The notes below the pieces were generated by a model. The model did no database searches, was not told the DNA's origin, and worked only from the letters and a program-made list of their open reading frames with translations. A DNA stretch of 64,000 bases. It comes from Rubellimicrobium sp. CFH 75288 (GTDB lineage Bacteria; Pseudomonadota; Alphaproteobacteria; Rhodobacterales; Rhodobacteraceae). Of this stretch, positions 9,442 through 18,208 are shown piece after piece; positions within the stretch are counted from its first letter, which is position 1, and the number at the start of each line of letters is the position of its first letter. Made by a program: the position numbers and the translations under genes. The DNA lies in the NCBI RefSeq assembly GCF_009904055.1, contig NZ_WYDP01000008.1:62001-126000 (forward strand), given 5' to 3'.

Positions 9442-10104
9442 ATGCGGCCCGCGAAGGCAGAGGCCCGGCGCGGCCTTCTCATCATCCTCTCCTCGCCATC
9501 CGGGGCCGGAAAGACGACGCTCGCGCGGCGTCTTCTGTCCAGCGACCCCGCCATCTCCTTTTCGGTCTCGGCCACCACGCGGCCGCCGCGCCCGGGCGAG
9601 GTGGACGGTCGCGAGTACCACTTCGTGTCGCCCGAACGCTTTCGGGAGATGGTGGCAGACGGATTGCTTCTCGAGCACGCCGAGGTTTTCGGGCACCTTT
9701 ACGGCAGTCCGCGAGCGCCGGTGGAGGCGGCCATTGCCGAGGGTCGCGACATCCTGTTCGACGTGGACTGGCAGGGGGGCCAGCAGATCCGGCAGTCGCC
9801 TCTGGGACAGGACGCCGTCTCCATCTTCATCTTGCCGCCCTCGATGGCCGAACTGGATCGCCGTCTGCGCGCCCGCGGGCAGGACAGCGCCGAGGTGATT
9901 GCCGCCCGGATGGCGCGCGCCATGGCCGAGGCGAGTCATTGGGCCGAGTACGACTATGTGCTGGTCAACCGGGATCTCGACACCTCGATGGCCTCCATCA
10001 GGACCATCATCGCCGCTGAGCGGCTCCGGCGCAGGCGGCAACCCTGGCTTGCCGACTTCGTCAGAGACCTCGAACGGGAATTCGACGCGCGGGCCCTTTC
10101 ATGA
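9442..10104 (+). CDS. gmk: Guanylate kinase
   Basis: Guanylate kinase phosphorylates GMP to GDP with ATP in the cytosol. It is 220 aa with the P-loop [16 protein letters not shown] at about residues 15-30. The GMP-binding block is [17 protein letters not shown] near 48-64. Acidic catalytic residues lie in [13 protein letters not shown] near 110, and the lid contains [22 protein letters not shown]. The pairing of yicC with gmk is conserved in many bacteria. The stop overlaps the next gene's ATG. Confidence 0.97.
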   Translation: MRPAKAEARRGLLIILSSPSGAGKTTLARRLLSSDPAISFSVSATTRPPRPGEVDGREYHFVSPERFREMVADGLLLEHAEVFGHLYGSPRAPVEAAIAEGRDILFDVDWQGGQQIRQSPLGQDAVSIFILPPSMAELDRRLRARGQDSAEVIAARMARAMAEASHWAEYDYVLVNRDLDTSMASIRTIIAAERLRRRRQPWLADFVRDLEREFDARALS

Positions 10105-10622
10105 TCTGGTCTCTCGACGGCGACGCTCCCCTCATCCACCCGACTGCCTGGATTGCGCCCTCCGCTCAGGTCATCGGTCGGGTTCGCCTCGGCGCGCGCG
10201 CTTCGGTGTGGTTCGGGGCGGTCCTGCGCGGCGACAACGAATGGATCGAGATCGGCGAGGAGACCAACGTGCAGGACAACGCCGTCCTGCACAGCGACTG
10301 GGGCTCTCCGCTCTCCATTGGGCCGCGCTGCACCATCGGCCATGGCGCCATTGTCCACGGCTGCACCTTGGGCGAAGGCGTGCTGGTCGGCATGGGGGCC
10401 ACGCTTCTCAACGACGCGCAAGTCGGCGCGTGGAGCCTCATCGGCGCGGGATCGCTCGTGACCGAAGGTAAGGCATTCGAGGGCAGGGGCCTTGTCATGG
10501 GTTCGCCGGCGCGGCGCGTCCGCGATCTGGACGATGCCGCGTTGGAGCGGTTGCGCCTCTCGGCCGAACATTACGCGGCCAATGCAAGCCGTTTTGTCGG
10601 CGGACTCGAGCCCGGTCAATGA
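10101..10622 (+). CDS. Gamma-class carbonic anhydrase-like hexapeptide protein
   Basis: This is a 173-aa left-handed beta-helix protein of the gamma-carbonic anhydrase/PaaY/YrdA group. Hexapeptide turns run from about residue 12 to 140. The putative zinc histidines lie in [19 protein letters not shown] and the preceding GDNEW block. The catalytic-loop Arg/Gln region [18 protein letters not shown] is present. Activity of this subgroup is often uncertain. It is coupled to gmk by an ATGA overlap and its last 7 bp overlap the convergent gene ending at 10616. Confidence 0.9.
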   Translation: MIWSLDGDAPLIHPTAWIAPSAQVIGRVRLGARASVWFGAVLRGDNEWIEIGEETNVQDNAVLHSDWGSPLSIGPRCTIGHGAIVHGCTLGEGVLVGMGATLLNDAQVGAWSLIGAGSLVTEGKAFEGRGLVMGSPARRVRDLDDAALERLRLSAEHYAANASRFVGGLEPGQ

Positions 10623-11002
10623 GACCGGAGCGGCAGAACAAGAACGTCGAAATCCAGGCCGGGCGCGACGGCCGCGACCTCCTCGCGGATGAGGCGCAGA
10701 TCCGGGATGGAGGGCGCGACGGCGCGATAGATTCCCCTGAAGCGGAGCGCGGCCAATCGCTGGGCCACGTCGAGCGCGTCGAAGGTGGGTGCCACGAGCG
10801 GCGACAGGACAAGATCGGGATGGGGGTTGCCCGAGAGTTCGGCCTCCAGGCCATCAAGGCTGATGCAGCGGACGTCGAGCCGTTCCGGTAAGGACAGGCC
10901 GGACGGGGCCGGATCCGGCGCGTCGCTGATGATGAGGATGGTCACAACGGTGACGACGATCCTATCTGTGTGCCCCGAACCCTCAGCAATCCGTTCACTC
11001 AT
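10616..11002 (-). CDS. Small receiver-like protein of unknown function, divergent from a histidine kinase
   Basis: I do not recognise a named family. The 128-aa product has alternating short hydrophobic strands and amphipathic helices (TILIISD; DVRCISLDGLEAEL; PDLVLSPLVAPTFDALDVAQRL; GIYRAVAPSIPDLRLIREEV; LDFDVLVLPL). This is the order expected of a CheY-like fold. The strand that would carry the phosphoacceptor Asp reads DLVLSPLVAP, with no Asp at its end, so it could not be phosphorylated conventionally. It is divergently placed 108 bp from the kinase gene at 11111. The start at 11002 is the first in-frame ATG, and a GTG at residue 17 is possible. Confidence 0.6.
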   Translation of the reverse strand: MSERIAEGSGHTDRIVVTVVTILIISDAPDPAPSGLSLPERLDVRCISLDGLEAELSGNPHPDLVLSPLVAPTFDALDVAQRLAALRFRGIYRAVAPSIPDLRLIREEVAAVAPGLDFDVLVLPLRSH

Positions 11003-11110
11003 CCCGACAGGCTGCCACCACCGGGTGGCTTGGACCTGCAACAAGATCCCGGACAACCATAGCGGTCCAGGGTCGTGCCGCAACCACGTCATGCTACCTG
11101 AAGGCGAACG

Positions 11111-12166
11111 ATGACTGACAGCCACACCCTGTCTGCCGATGCGCTGCGCCTCGTGACCGCTCTGCCGATCCCCGCGCTGCTGATCGATGCGACGGAACGC
11201 ATCGAGGCGTCCAATGCGGCGGCCCATGCGCTGTTCGGTCATGACGGCACGGGGCGGCACTACATCACCGTCGTCCGTCAACCCGGAGCCCTGGACATCA
11301 TCGAACGCGCGCTGCGGGAAGGGGAGGAGGGCGAAGGGCGCTTTCTGGGGCAGGAGGGTGGACGCGACACGACGTGGCGGACATGGGCGCGGCGGGTGAA
11401 CCTGGGAAACGGCGCATATGTGCTGGTGGTGTTCGAGGATATCACCGATCTGGAGGAGGCAGGTCAGATCCGGCGGGACTTTGTCGCCAATGTCAGCCAC
11501 GAACTCCGCACGCCGCTGACCGCCCTGATCGGCTTCGTGGAGACCCTGCGAGGGTCGGCCCGGGACGACCGAGCGGCCCAAGACCGGTTTCTCGGCATCA
11601 TCGCGCGCGAGGCGACGCGCATGGCGCGCCTGGTGGACGATCTGTTGTCCCTGAGCCGCGTCGAGGCGGAGGAGCGCCGGCGGCCGACCGAGCGGGTGGA
11701 TGTGACCGCCTTGACCGCCTCGGTTGTCGCAACGCTGGAACCCCTCGCCAGCCGAGAGGGGACAGCGATCCGGCTGGTGGCGCCGGAGGCGGCCGTTGTG
11801 GTGCCGGGCGATCCGAACCAGCTCCGTCAGCTCGTCACCAATCTGGTCGAGAACGCGATCAAGTATGGAGGGCGCGGCGGACCGATCACGGTCGAGATCG
11901 CCGGGAGCCAGGATCAGCCGATCCTGCGTCGCGCTGGGGTGCAGATTTGTGTCCGCGATCAGGGACCGGGCATCGCCGCCCACCACATCCCGCGTCTGAC
12001 CGAGCGGTTCTATCGTGTGGACAGCCACCGCTCGCGCGAGATCGGCGGAACGGGGCTGGGCTTGGCGATCGTCAAGCATATCGTCAGCCGCCACCGCGGG
12101 CGCCTGAGGATCGAGAGCAAGGTCGGACAGGGGAGCCGCTTCACGGTCATCCTGCCCGCCGACTGA
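11111..12166 (+). CDS. Soluble PAS-containing histidine kinase (PhoR-like)
   Basis: This is a sensor kinase of 351 aa. A PAS domain occupies about residues 14-115 and ends with EDITDLEEAGQIRRDF. HisKA has SHELRTPLTALIGF with the phosphorylated His at 130. HATPase_c has N-box LVENAIKYG (248-252), G1 DQGPGI (283-288) and G2 GTGLGLAIVKH (313-323). The kinase core is PhoR-like, yet there is no transmembrane segment and no phoB or pst gene beside it. It may sense a cytosolic signal or be recruited to a partner. No Shine-Dalgarno is clearer than GAAGGCGA just before the ATG. Confidence 0.9.
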   Translation: MTDSHTLSADALRLVTALPIPALLIDATERIEASNAAAHALFGHDGTGRHYITVVRQPGALDIIERALREGEEGEGRFLGQEGGRDTTWRTWARRVNLGNGAYVLVVFEDITDLEEAGQIRRDFVANVSHELRTPLTALIGFVETLRGSARDDRAAQDRFLGIIAREATRMARLVDDLLSLSRVEAEERRRPTERVDVTALTASVVATLEPLASREGTAIRLVAPEAAVVVPGDPNQLRQLVTNLVENAIKYGGRGGPITVEIAGSQDQPILRRAGVQICVRDQGPGIAAHHIPRLTERFYRVDSHRSREIGGTGLGLAIVKHIVSRHRGRLRIESKVGQGSRFTVILPAD

Positions 12167-12176
12167 ACGTAGACAA

Positions 12177-12204
12177 AAGTCGTATAAGATATATTATGTA
12201 AAGT
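12177..12204 (+). other. dif: Candidate dif (XerC/XerD chromosome dimer resolution) site
   Basis: A 28-bp AT-rich element starts 10 bp after the kinase gene stop. It has the XerC/XerD layout: 11-bp arm AAGTCGTATAA, 6-bp centre GATATA, 11-bp arm TTATGTAAAGT. Against the E. coli dif site as I know it, the XerD arm matches 9 of 11 and the centre 4 of 6. The XerC arm keeps C, G and terminal ATAA. Such AT content stands out sharply from the surrounding GC-rich DNA. If real, it marks the replication terminus, though plasmid or element-borne Xer sites look similar. Confidence 0.6.
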
Positions 12205-12224
12205 ACGGGTGACCGGAGACGAGA

Positions 12225-12252
12225 GGTGCCACCGCCTGGCTGCCGTGGCACC
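12225..12252 (-). terminator. Hairpin downstream of tsf
   Basis: An 8-bp perfect stem (12225-12232 with 12245-12252) and a 12-nt loop lie 25 bp past the tsf stop codon on the minus strand. No T-run follows, so it is a weak candidate for the end of the rpsB-tsf transcript. Confidence 0.4.
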
Positions 12253-12276
12253 CCGGTCGATCGCCGCGAGGCGCGA

Positions 12277-13191
12277 TCAGCCCTGCGCCGGTTCGCGCGG
12301 CGCGTTCATCTTGGCGACTTCCGAAGCAAAATCCTCGGTCTGCTTCTCGATCCCTTCACCCACGGCAAGCCGAACGAAGCCGGTGATCGTCACGCCGGCC
12401 GCCTCTGCCGCCTCGGCCACCGTCCGGTCGGGATCCACGACGAACGCCTGGCCGAGCAAGGTCGACTCGGCCACGAACTTCTTCATGCGCCCTTCGATCA
12501 TCTTCTCGATCACCTGCGCAGGCTTGGGCTTGGCGGAGGCGCTGTTTTCCTCCTCGGCCTTCTGGACCTGCACGCTGCGCTCGCGTTCGAGCATCGCCTG
12601 ATCAAGGCTGGCTTCGTCGAGCGCAGCCGGGTTCGCGGCGGCGACGTGCATGGCAATCTGGCGCCCGATCCCGTTGTCCTGCCCCCGCAGGGCCACCAGC
12701 ACCCCGATCTTGCCCAATCCCTCGCCCGCCGCGTTGTGGACATAGGAGACGACCGTCTCGCCCTCCAGCCGCGCCATGCGCCGGATGGTCATGTTCTCTC
12801 CGATCTTCGCGATCGCATCCGTCACGGCCTGTTCCGCCGAGCGGCCACCCACGTCGGCCGCCTTGAGCGCCTCGAGATCCTCCGCATCCAGGGCCGCTCT
12901 GGCGACAGAGGACACAAGGCTCTGGAATTCGGCGTTCTTGGCGACGAAGTCGGTTTCGGAGTTCACCTCGACGACGACGCCGCGGCCGCCCTCGACAGCC
13001 ACGCCCACGAGCCCTTCGGCCGCCGTGCGGCCGGACTTCTTGGCAGCCTTCGCAAAACCCTTGGTCCGCAGCCAGTCGATGGCCGCATCCATGTTCCCGT
13101 CGGTCTCGGTCAGGGCCTTCTTGACGTCCATCATGCCCGCGCCGGTCGCTTCGCGCAGCTCCTTGACCATGCCTGCGGTGATCGTGGCCAT
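12277..13191 (-). CDS. tsf: Translation elongation factor Ts
   Basis: This is the nucleotide exchange factor that reloads EF-Tu with GTP. It is 304 aa and starts [27 protein letters not shown], with the UBA-like N-terminal module in residues 1-55. The SETDFVAKN motif that contacts EF-Tu lies near residue 75-83. The C-terminal [18 protein letters not shown] block is present. The gene has an AGGAGG Shine-Dalgarno immediately upstream and lies 71 bp downstream of rpsB with an intervening hairpin, the classical rpsB-tsf arrangement. Confidence 0.97.
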   Translation of the reverse strand: MATITAGMVKELREATGAGMMDVKKALTETDGNMDAAIDWLRTKGFAKAAKKSGRTAAEGLVGVAVEGGRGVVVEVNSETDFVAKNAEFQSLVSSVARAALDAEDLEALKAADVGGRSAEQAVTDAIAKIGENMTIRRMARLEGETVVSYVHNAAGEGLGKIGVLVALRGQDNGIGRQIAMHVAAANPAALDEASLDQAMLERERSVQVQKAEEENSASAKPKPAQVIEKMIEGRMKKFVAESTLLGQAFVVDPDRTVAEAAEAAGVTITGFVRLAVGEGIEKQTEDFASEVAKMNAPREPAQG

Positions 13192-13213
13192 TGTGTCCTC
13201 CTGGAATGAAAAG

Positions 13214-13239
13214 CCGGGCGGGGTCTTGCACCCGCCCGG
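13214..13239 (-). terminator. Attenuator-like hairpin between rpsB and tsf
   Basis: A 9-bp GC stem (13214-13222 with 13231-13239) with an 8-nt loop is followed on the minus strand by CTTTTC. It resembles a leaky intrinsic terminator. A partial terminator between rpsB and tsf is known in E. coli, so it probably sets the ratio of S2 to EF-Ts here (inference). Confidence 0.55.
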
Positions 13240-13262
13240 TAAACCTCGTGCGACAACGCCGC

Positions 13263-14060
13263 TCAGGCGTGGGCCGCCTGCTCTTCCAGCCGCATCTCGG
13301 CGGCTGCCTGCTCCTCGAGCGCCTGCTCCACCAGTTCGTCCATGGCGCCCATGTCCACACCGGCGGCGTTAAGCTGGGCGCTCATGCCATCGAGCGCGGC
13401 CCGCGCCACCAGATCGCAGTAGAGCGCGATGGCCCGGCTCGCATCGTCGTTGCCGGGGATGATGTAATCCACGCCCTTGGGCGAGCAGTTGGTGTCCACG
13501 ACCGCGACGACCGGAATCCCCAACTTCTGAGCCTCCTGGATCGCCAGGTCCTCCTTGTTGACGTCGATGACGAACAGGAGGTCCGGGACGCCGCCCATGT
13601 CGCGGATCCCTCCGAGCGAAGCCTGAAGCTTGGCGCGTTCGCGCTCCATGCCGAGGCGTTCCTTCTTCGTCAGGCCTTCGAAGCCCCGTTCGGCGGCCTC
13701 GTCATAAGCCCGCAGGCGCCCGATAGACTGGGAGATCGTCTGCCAGTTGGTCAGCATCCCGCCCAGCCAGCGATGATTGATGTAGAACTGCGCGCTCCGC
13801 TCGGCCGCGTCGGCGATCGGCTTCTGCGCTTGCCGCTTGGTGCCGACCATCAGCACGCGACCGCCCTTGGCGACCGTATCCCGGATGACGCGGAGTGCCT
13901 GTTCCAGCATCGGAACGGTCTGCGTCAGGTCGATGATGTGGATGCCATTGCGCGCCCCGTAGATGTAGGGCGCCATGCGCGGGTTCCAGCGGGCCGTCTG
14001 GTGGCCGAAGTGCACGCCAGCTTCGAGGAGCTGACGCATGGTGAACTCGGGAAGAGCCAT
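13263..14060 (-). CDS. rpsB: 30S ribosomal protein S2
   Basis: Ribosomal protein S2 of the 30S subunit, 265 aa, starting [21 protein letters not shown], the diagnostic S2 signature. It also has [22 protein letters not shown] and the second signature [25 protein letters not shown]. An in-frame ATG lies 17 codons upstream, but the start at 14060 has a GGAAAGGAAC Shine-Dalgarno and the conserved N-terminus. The last residues (about 240-265) form an Ala/Glu-rich tail typical of alphaproteobacteria. Confidence 0.97.
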   Translation of the reverse strand: MALPEFTMRQLLEAGVHFGHQTARWNPRMAPYIYGARNGIHIIDLTQTVPMLEQALRVIRDTVAKGGRVLMVGTKRQAQKPIADAAERSAQFYINHRWLGGMLTNWQTISQSIGRLRAYDEAAERGFEGLTKKERLGMERERAKLQASLGGIRDMGGVPDLLFVIDVNKEDLAIQEAQKLGIPVVAVVDTNCSPKGVDYIIPGNDDASRAIALYCDLVARAALDGMSAQLNAAGVDMGAMDELVEQALEEQAAAEMRLEEQAAHA

Positions 14061-14171
14061 GCCCTGTTCCTTTCCGGTTTGAACCACAGCGGAGGATGAG
14101 GGATGACCCAACCGGTGGACATACGGGGGATGTCTCCCCCCGCCGCCCGCCTCCGCCTGCGAAGTGGGAGG

Positions 14172-14200
14172 GCCTTAGCGCCAGGAGCACGCAAAGGCAA
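14172..14200 (-). promoter_or_regulatory. Candidate rpsB promoter
   Basis: On the minus strand TTGCCT (14195-14200), a 17-nt spacer and TAAGGC (14172-14177) lie about 110 bp before the rpsB ATG. The -35 and spacing are good and the -10 is weak. The leader between is GC-rich and could hold S2 autoregulatory structure, but none is obvious to me. Confidence 0.4.
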
Positions 14201-14263
14201 GGGCCCGATCAACAAGCCCCCGATCGGCGTTGACCGGGACCTTCAACCCGGCCAAGAGGCGCC

Positions 14264-15157
14264 ATGACCGCCGCCCCCGACATCATCTGCATCGGATCGG
14301 CCCTCTGGGACGTGATCGGCCGGACACCGTTGCAGTTGCCTCCCGGCTCGGACGTGCCCGGACGGATCGTCCGTATGCCTGGCGGGGTGGCGCTGAACAT
14401 CGCGCTGGCACTCGCCCGGTTCGGCCTGCGGCCAGCGCTCCTCTCTGCGGTCGGCCTGGACAGCGACGGCGCCAGCCTCGTGGACCATGTCGAGCGCCGA
14501 GGCTGCATCACCGATTTCCTGTACCGGTCGGCGGACCTGCCCACGGACCGATATATGGCGATCGAGGGTGCAGACGGACTCCTGGCCGCGGTGGCGGACG
14601 CCCATTCCCTTGAGATGGCAGGCGAGCGCATCCTTCTGCCGCTTCAGGATGGCCGACTGGCCAGCGCAGAGCGGCCCTGGCCCGGTCCCGTCGCTCTTGA
14701 TGGCAACCTGACCACGGACCTTCTGGATCACCTGGCCCACGGACCGCTTCTTCGCATGGCCGATCTCCGCGTCGCTCCGGCCAGTCCCGGCAAGGCGGAT
14801 CGCCTGCTCGTGCTGCTCGGCCAACCCCGGGCCACCTTCTACGTCAACCGGGCCGAGGCCGAGCGCCTCTGCCAGCGGCCGTTCCGCAACGCCGCCGAAG
14901 CAGCGGAGGGTCTGCTGGCCCGGGGTGTTCGCCGCGCGCTCGTGACCGATGGCGGCGCCGGGGCCGCCGATGCCGATGCCGAGGGCTGTCTGCACAAACC
15001 GGCCCCCAGCGTCGCAATCGCCCGCGTCACGGGGGCGGGCGACACGTTCATGGCCGCCCACATCGCGGCCGAGTGCCAGGGTTGCCACCGCGAGGACGCC
15101 CTGTCCTTGGCCCTCGCTGCGGCCGCCCGCCACGTTTCCGGAGACACGGCATCATGA
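14264..15157 (+). CDS. psuK: PfkB-family pseudouridine kinase
   Basis: This is a PfkB/ribokinase-fold sugar kinase of 297 aa. It has the N-terminal glycine-rich MPGGVALNIALALARFGL near residue 45. The C-terminal PfkB signature VTGAGDTFMAAHIAA near 253 contains the catalytic Asp of GAGD. The function is assigned from context: its stop overlaps the ATG of a clear psuG, so it should phosphorylate pseudouridine to pseudouridine 5'-phosphate for cleavage by PsuG. Without that neighbour only 'PfkB-family kinase' would be justified. Confidence 0.9.
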   Translation: MTAAPDIICIGSALWDVIGRTPLQLPPGSDVPGRIVRMPGGVALNIALALARFGLRPALLSAVGLDSDGASLVDHVERRGCITDFLYRSADLPTDRYMAIEGADGLLAAVADAHSLEMAGERILLPLQDGRLASAERPWPGPVALDGNLTTDLLDHLAHGPLLRMADLRVAPASPGKADRLLVLLGQPRATFYVNRAEAERLCQRPFRNAAEAAEGLLARGVRRALVTDGGAGAADADAEGCLHKPAPSVAIARVTGAGDTFMAAHIAAECQGCHREDALSLALAAAARHVSGDTAS

Positions 15158-16062
15158 TCCCTCTCGTCCTGTCCGATGAGGTCGCGGCGGCGCGGCAGGC
15201 GGCGCGGCCCATCGTTGCGCTCGAATCGACGATCATCACCCACGGCATGCCTTGGCCGCGCAACCTCGAGACTGCGCGGCAGGTCGAGTCGGTCATCCGT
15301 GCGGGAGGCGCGGTGCCCGCCACGATGGCGGTGATCGCGGGGCGGCTCCGCGTCGGCCTTCCGGACGCGGATCTCGAACACCTCGCCCGGGCCCAAGACG
15401 TCCGCAAGCTGTCGCGGGCCGATCTGGCGGTTTGTCTTGCCCAGGGAGGCACAGGAGCGACGACCGTCGCGGCAACGATGATCGCAGCCCGCCTCGCCGG
15501 GATCGAGGTCTTTGCAACGGGCGGCATCGGGGGCGTGCACCGCGGGGCCACGGAGACGTGGGACGTTTCTGCCGATCTGCACGAGCTGGCGCAGACGCCC
15601 GTCACCGTGGTCGCCGCAGGCGCCAAGGCGATCCTGGACCTTCCCAGGACCCTCGAAGTGCTCGAGACGCTCGGCGTGGCGGTGATCGCCGTGGGACAGG
15701 ACGAATTTCCCGCCTTCTGGTCCCGGCGTTCCGGGCTGACGGCCCCGTTGCGCATCGACGACCCGGCCACCATCGCCGCCGCCCATCGGACGCGGGCCGC
15801 CCTCGGCATCCCCGGCGGCCAGCTCGTGGCGAACCCGATTCCGGCTGCCGACGAGATCCCGTCCGATGTCCTCGCCCCGATCATCGCCGAAGCGCAGGCC
15901 CGGGCCGAAGCGGCCGGCATCGCGGGCAAGCAGGTGACGCCCTTTCTCCTGTCGAGGATCTTCGAGAGCACCGCCGGGCGCAGCCTCGACGCGAATATTG
16001 CGCTGGTGGTGAACAACGCGCGTCTGGCGGCGCAGATCGCCTGTCACCTCGCCCCGGCGTGA
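15154..16062 (+). CDS. psuG: Pseudouridine-5'-phosphate glycosidase
   Basis: PsuG breaks the C-C glycosidic bond of pseudouridine 5'-phosphate to uracil and ribose 5-phosphate. It is 302 aa, the usual length. Family motifs are ALESTIITHGMPWPRNLETA near residues 20-40, GATTVAATMIAARLAGIEVFATGGIGGVHRGA near 100-130 with active-site residues, and SRRSGLTAPLRIDDP near 190. The start is the ATG at 15154, overlapping the psuK stop. Together the pair recycles modified nucleosides from tRNA and rRNA turnover. Confidence 0.95.
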   Translation: MIPLVLSDEVAAARQAARPIVALESTIITHGMPWPRNLETARQVESVIRAGGAVPATMAVIAGRLRVGLPDADLEHLARAQDVRKLSRADLAVCLAQGGTGATTVAATMIAARLAGIEVFATGGIGGVHRGATETWDVSADLHELAQTPVTVVAAGAKAILDLPRTLEVLETLGVAVIAVGQDEFPAFWSRRSGLTAPLRIDDPATIAAAHRTRAALGIPGGQLVANPIPAADEIPSDVLAPIIAEAQARAEAAGIAGKQVTPFLLSRIFESTAGRSLDANIALVVNNARLAAQIACHLAPA

Positions 16063-16131
16063 GGGTCCGGCGGTTGCCGATGCGACCCTGCTTGCCCTAG
16101 GAATGCCGCGACCCAGCCGAGGCGTGCCGCC

Positions 16132-16917
16132 ATGACCCCTCCGCCGCTGCACCGCCCGTCCCTTCCTGCCCGGATGCTGGCCGCCATCCGCAACAACTTC
16201 TTTGCGGGTGTGGTGGTGATCGCACCGATCGGCCTGACGGTGTGGCTGATCTGGACCGCCGTCGGTTGGGTGGACAGCGTGGTGATGCCGTTCGTCCCGC
16301 GCTACTGGCATCCCGATGCCACGATCAACCGGTGGCTCGGCAATGCGCCCGGCAGCCCCGAATGGATCGACGTCAACATCCGGGGCGTCGGTGTCGTCTT
16401 CTTCCTGCTGTTCACGGTCCTGATCGGATGGGTGGCCCGGGGGCTGGTCGGACGGTCGCTCCTGCGGACGAGCGAGCGCATGGTGGATCGGCTGCCGGTG
16501 GTGCGTTCGATCTACAACGCGGTCAAGCAGATCGCCGAGACGGTGTTCAACCAGGCTCAGGTCAAGTTCGACCGCGTCTGTCTTGTGGAGTTTCCGCGCA
16601 GCGGAGTCTGGTCGGTCGCCTTCATGATGGGGACCGCCAAGGGCGAGATCAGGGATCGCCTGTCGCGCATCGACGACTACGTGACCGTCTACCTGCCGAC
16701 CACGCCCAATCCGACCAACGGCTTCCTGATGTATGTGCGGCGATCCGAGCTGATCCTGCTCGACATGTCCTTCGAGGATGCCGCCAAGGTCATCATCTCC
16801 GGCGGGCTGGTCAATCCCGACGAGGACCGCGAGAGGGCGGCCCCTGCACCTGCACCGGCTCCAGCACCGGCGCCGCAGACGGCCCCGCCACCTCCCCTGC
16901 TCGAACCACGGACCTGA
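16132..16917 (+). CDS. DUF502 membrane protein with Ala-Pro tail
   Basis: This is a DUF502-family inner-membrane protein (261 aa). Two membrane spans lie near residues 20-45 and 80-100. Conserved cytosolic blocks follow: LPVVRSIYNAVKQIAETVF, VEFPRSGVWSVAFMMG and VYLPTTPNPTNGFLMYV. The function of the family is unknown. The last 30 residues are a low-complexity Ala/Pro run encoded by alternating GCN-CCN codons, an expandable tract not part of the domain. It sits about 70 bp after psuG and may share its transcript. Confidence 0.88.
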   Translation: MTPPPLHRPSLPARMLAAIRNNFFAGVVVIAPIGLTVWLIWTAVGWVDSVVMPFVPRYWHPDATINRWLGNAPGSPEWIDVNIRGVGVVFFLLFTVLIGWVARGLVGRSLLRTSERMVDRLPVVRSIYNAVKQIAETVFNQAQVKFDRVCLVEFPRSGVWSVAFMMGTAKGEIRDRLSRIDDYVTVYLPTTPNPTNGFLMYVRRSELILLDMSFEDAAKVIISGGLVNPDEDRERAAPAPAPAPAPAPQTAPPPPLLEPRT

Positions 16918-17110
16918 CGCGCTGCCGCGAGTCCCGGCTCTCTGCCGCGCCCCGACCGGGACCCTCGGCACCCGGGATGTCATCAAGGCCGAACGATCCG
17001 CCGACCTCGGCAAGCCGACATCCTCCCGATCGAGCAGCGTCCGAAGGCAGCCTACGCGGCGTCGTGCGCACCCTCACCCCTCAGACGGCATCGGAGCCGC
17101 AACAGGTTCG

Positions 17111-17896
17111 TCACAGCGCCGTCCATCCGCCATCGACGCTGATGGTCGTCCCCGTGATCTGCGCGGCTGCCTCGGAGCATAAGAATACGGCGACACCTCC
17201 GAGCTGTTCGACCGTCACGAACTGCCTCGAGGGCTGCCGCGCCAGCATGACCTCCCGGATCACGGTGTCCCGATCCATGTTGTGCTGGCGCATCTGGTCC
17301 GGGATCTGCGATTCCACCAGCGGGGTCAGGACATAACCGGGGCAGATAGCGTTGCAGGTGATGCCCTGCCCCGCCACCTCGAGCGCGACGGTCTTGGTCA
17401 GCCCGACGAGACCGTGCTTGGCCGCCACATAGGCCGCCTTGTAGGGCGACGCCGTCAGACCGTGAGCAGAGGCCACATTGATGATGCGCCCCCAGCCCGC
17501 TGCCTTCATGGCCGGCAGCGCGGCGGCGCAGGTATGGAAGGCGGAGGACAGGTTGATCGCCAGAATGGCGTTCCAGCGCTCGACGGGGAACTCCTCGATC
17601 GCCGCGACGTGCTGGACCCCGGCATTGTTCACGAGGATGTCGCATCCGCCGGCTCCTTCGATCAGGGCGCGCGCAGCCTGGCCATCGCTCATGTCGGCTG
17701 ACCGATAGGTCACGTCCACACCGAACTCGTCGGCGAGGCCGCGGGCCAGTGCATGATCCTCATCCGTGTCCGTATGGGAGTTGAGCACGATGGCAGCGCC
17801 CGCCTCGGCGAGGGAACGGGCGATGCCAAGGCCGATCCCCGAGGTCGAACCGGTCACGATCGCTCGTCGCCCCTCCAGAACCCTCCGCGAGGTCAT
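17111..17896 (-). CDS. bdhA: 3-Hydroxybutyrate dehydrogenase
   Basis: This is a short-chain dehydrogenase (261 aa) oxidising D-3-hydroxybutyrate to acetoacetate with NAD, a step in polyhydroxybutyrate use. The Rossmann motif TGSTSGIGLGIA is at residues 14-25, NNAGVQ near 90 and catalytic Ser-Tyr-Lys in NVASAHGLTASPYKAAYVAAKHG near 140-160. The family-specific CPGYVLTPLVESQIPDQ with Gln and Trp substrate-pocket residues follows. The start at 17896 (MTSRRVLEG) is chosen over an in-frame ATG 20 codons upstream because it has an AAGGA box and the usual spacing before the Rossmann strand. Confidence 0.93.
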   Translation of the reverse strand: MTSRRVLEGRRAIVTGSTSGIGLGIARSLAEAGAAIVLNSHTDTDEDHALARGLADEFGVDVTYRSADMSDGQAARALIEGAGGCDILVNNAGVQHVAAIEEFPVERWNAILAINLSSAFHTCAAALPAMKAAGWGRIINVASAHGLTASPYKAAYVAAKHGLVGLTKTVALEVAGQGITCNAICPGYVLTPLVESQIPDQMRQHNMDRDTVIREVMLARQPSRQFVTVEQLGGVAVFLCSEAAAQITGTTISVDGGWTAL

Positions 17897-18208
17897 GGTC
17901 GCATCCTTCGTGATGTTGCACCGCAGCATGATAGACCGTCCTGCCGCGCCGTCCACCGGTCGGGACGGGAAGGTCCGAGGCGGTCGATCGGCAGGAAATC
18001 GCCCGCCCCGGGGGTCCCACAGCGGCTCAAGCGATTCTCACAAGACTTTGACCCTGTGGATAAAGACGCCCCCCCAGAGAGCGATTCGGCAATGGCATGG
18101 AGGACGCGCCGGTCTGCCGCAGCGGCCGAGGCTCAGGGGCCCCCGAGCCAAGTCCGCAGGAAAGTTCAGAAATCGCTTGAACTACGCTGCTGCAGAAGCG
18201 CGGCCAAG

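Noticed and set aside
12170-12197. TAGACA-N16-TATTAT reading as a plus-strand promoter after the histidine kinase gene.
   Set aside because: It would only transcribe antisense to tsf, and the same AT-rich bases are better explained as a dif-like site.
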